From Vibrio sp. CB1-14 (GTDB lineage: Bacteria > Pseudomonadota > Gammaproteobacteria > Enterobacterales > Vibrionaceae), in contig NZ_CP115922.1 of the NCBI RefSeq assembly GCF_040412085.2, positions 1-64,000 on the forward strand: 64,000 nucleotides of DNA, in the 5' to 3' direction. The notes under the pieces were generated by a model. That model was not told where the DNA came from. It saw nothing but the letters and a program-made list of their open reading frames with translations, and made no database searches. Positions 63,662 to 64,000 of the stretch are shown in pieces. The stretch's first letter is position 1, and every line of letters begins with the position of its first letter. The translations under genes and the position numbers were made by a program.

Positions 63662-64000
63662 ATGAAACGGAAGATAAACATACTAGCACTGTTATTTTTG
63701 GTGTTACTGATTAATGGTTGTGATTCGTCAGACTCAGAACAATCCAATCACCCCCCATCTCAAAAGGAAGAGTACGAATTAGTCCTTGAGAAAAGAGAAA
63801 CACTCCCCGTTGGTTTTGCGACAAGTCCATCCGCTCGACTGGTCTCAACGATGACCGGAGTTAGTCAAGATGTGACTGACCAAGTGTCCCTTACGTCCTC
63901 TGACCCATCGGTTGCTCACTTATCTGAGGGCCAGGTGCAAGCTCAAAGCTCGGGTGAAACGGAACTCACCGCTACGTTGACCAGAGCTGGCGTCACCTAC
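63662..64000 (+). CDS. Lipoprotein with Ig-like domain (partial, runs off window)
   Basis: An ATG behind AGAAGGG starts KRKINILALLFLVLLING then C-DSSDSE, a lipoprotein signal with the lipobox ING-C. After a Ser/Gln linker the sequence (TLPVGFATSPSARLVSTMTG, then VSLTSSDPSVAHLSEGQV) resembles a BIg2-type Ig-like fold of bacterial surface proteins. The 3' end lies beyond 64000. Confidence 0.7.
   Translation, partial: MKRKINILALLFLVLLINGCDSSDSEQSNHPPSQKEEYELVLEKRETLPVGFATSPSARLVSTMTGVSQDVTDQVSLTSSDPSVAHLSEGQVQAQSSGETELTATLTRAGVTY

Overview
The window looks like Gammaproteobacterial accessory DNA, most likely Vibrio or a close relative: moderate-to-low G+C, a Vibrio-type AspS pilotin homologue, IS903-, IS66- and IS1182-type elements, a group II intron, and long tracts of small hypothetical genes of the kind carried by large conjugative plasmids or integrative elements. 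No rRNA, tRNA or CRISPR array was seen. Several genes carry single frameshifts, partly at homopolymers, so real decay and sequencing error must be separated case by case.

Layout. 1-2146: group II intron with its reverse transcriptase (minus strand), cut by the window edge. 2568-5952: overlapping SPFH-SPFH-NhaA operon. 6101-9176: frameshifted DUF1840 gene, AspS-like pilotin lipoprotein, and a PLP racemase plus DUF1611 (DgcN-type) pair. 9480-11149: wreckage of an IS903-like and an IS66-like element. 11481-24002: small hypotheticals, a frameshifted secreted Ig-like protein, a UvrD-type helicase, an intact IS903-like copy splitting a secreted-protein gene, a four-gene membrane operon and a tyrosine recombinase. 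24453-26271: fused remnants of a permease and an ABC ATPase, then two small genes. 26573-37178: a minus-strand biosynthetic operon. 38519-62319: plasmid/ICE-like backbone (PcfJ-like, RadC-like, OB-fold/SSB-like, CobS-like AAA ATPase, DUF3150, CobT-like VWA protein, Toprim primase, SLOG-like protein, DsbA-like thiol protein, broken nuclease toxin, M50-like membrane protease) interrupted by an IS1182-type element. 63662-end: start of a lipoprotein.

The two most interesting systems. (1) The 26.6-37.2 kb operon matches, gene for gene and in the same order, the dapdiamide pathway logic (ddaA to ddaI): L-2,3-diaminopropionate synthesis (SbnA/SbnB-like), Fe(II)/2-oxoglutarate dioxygenase, A-T NRPS, thioesterase, ATP-grasp ligase, AMP-forming ligase, Asn-synthetase-type amidotransferase, exporter. 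Here the ATP-grasp and AMP-ligase are one fused protein, the exporter is EamA/DMT type, and the NRPS carries a frameshift. (2) A repeated box, TTTTGGCTGCTTA, lies upstream of many otherwise unrelated genes across 47 kb, mostly 63-66 nt before the start codon, and in three cases before structured leaders of about 190-210 nt that end in a hairpin followed by ATAAC. This looks like the regulon of one mobile element, and it marks which genes belong to that element.
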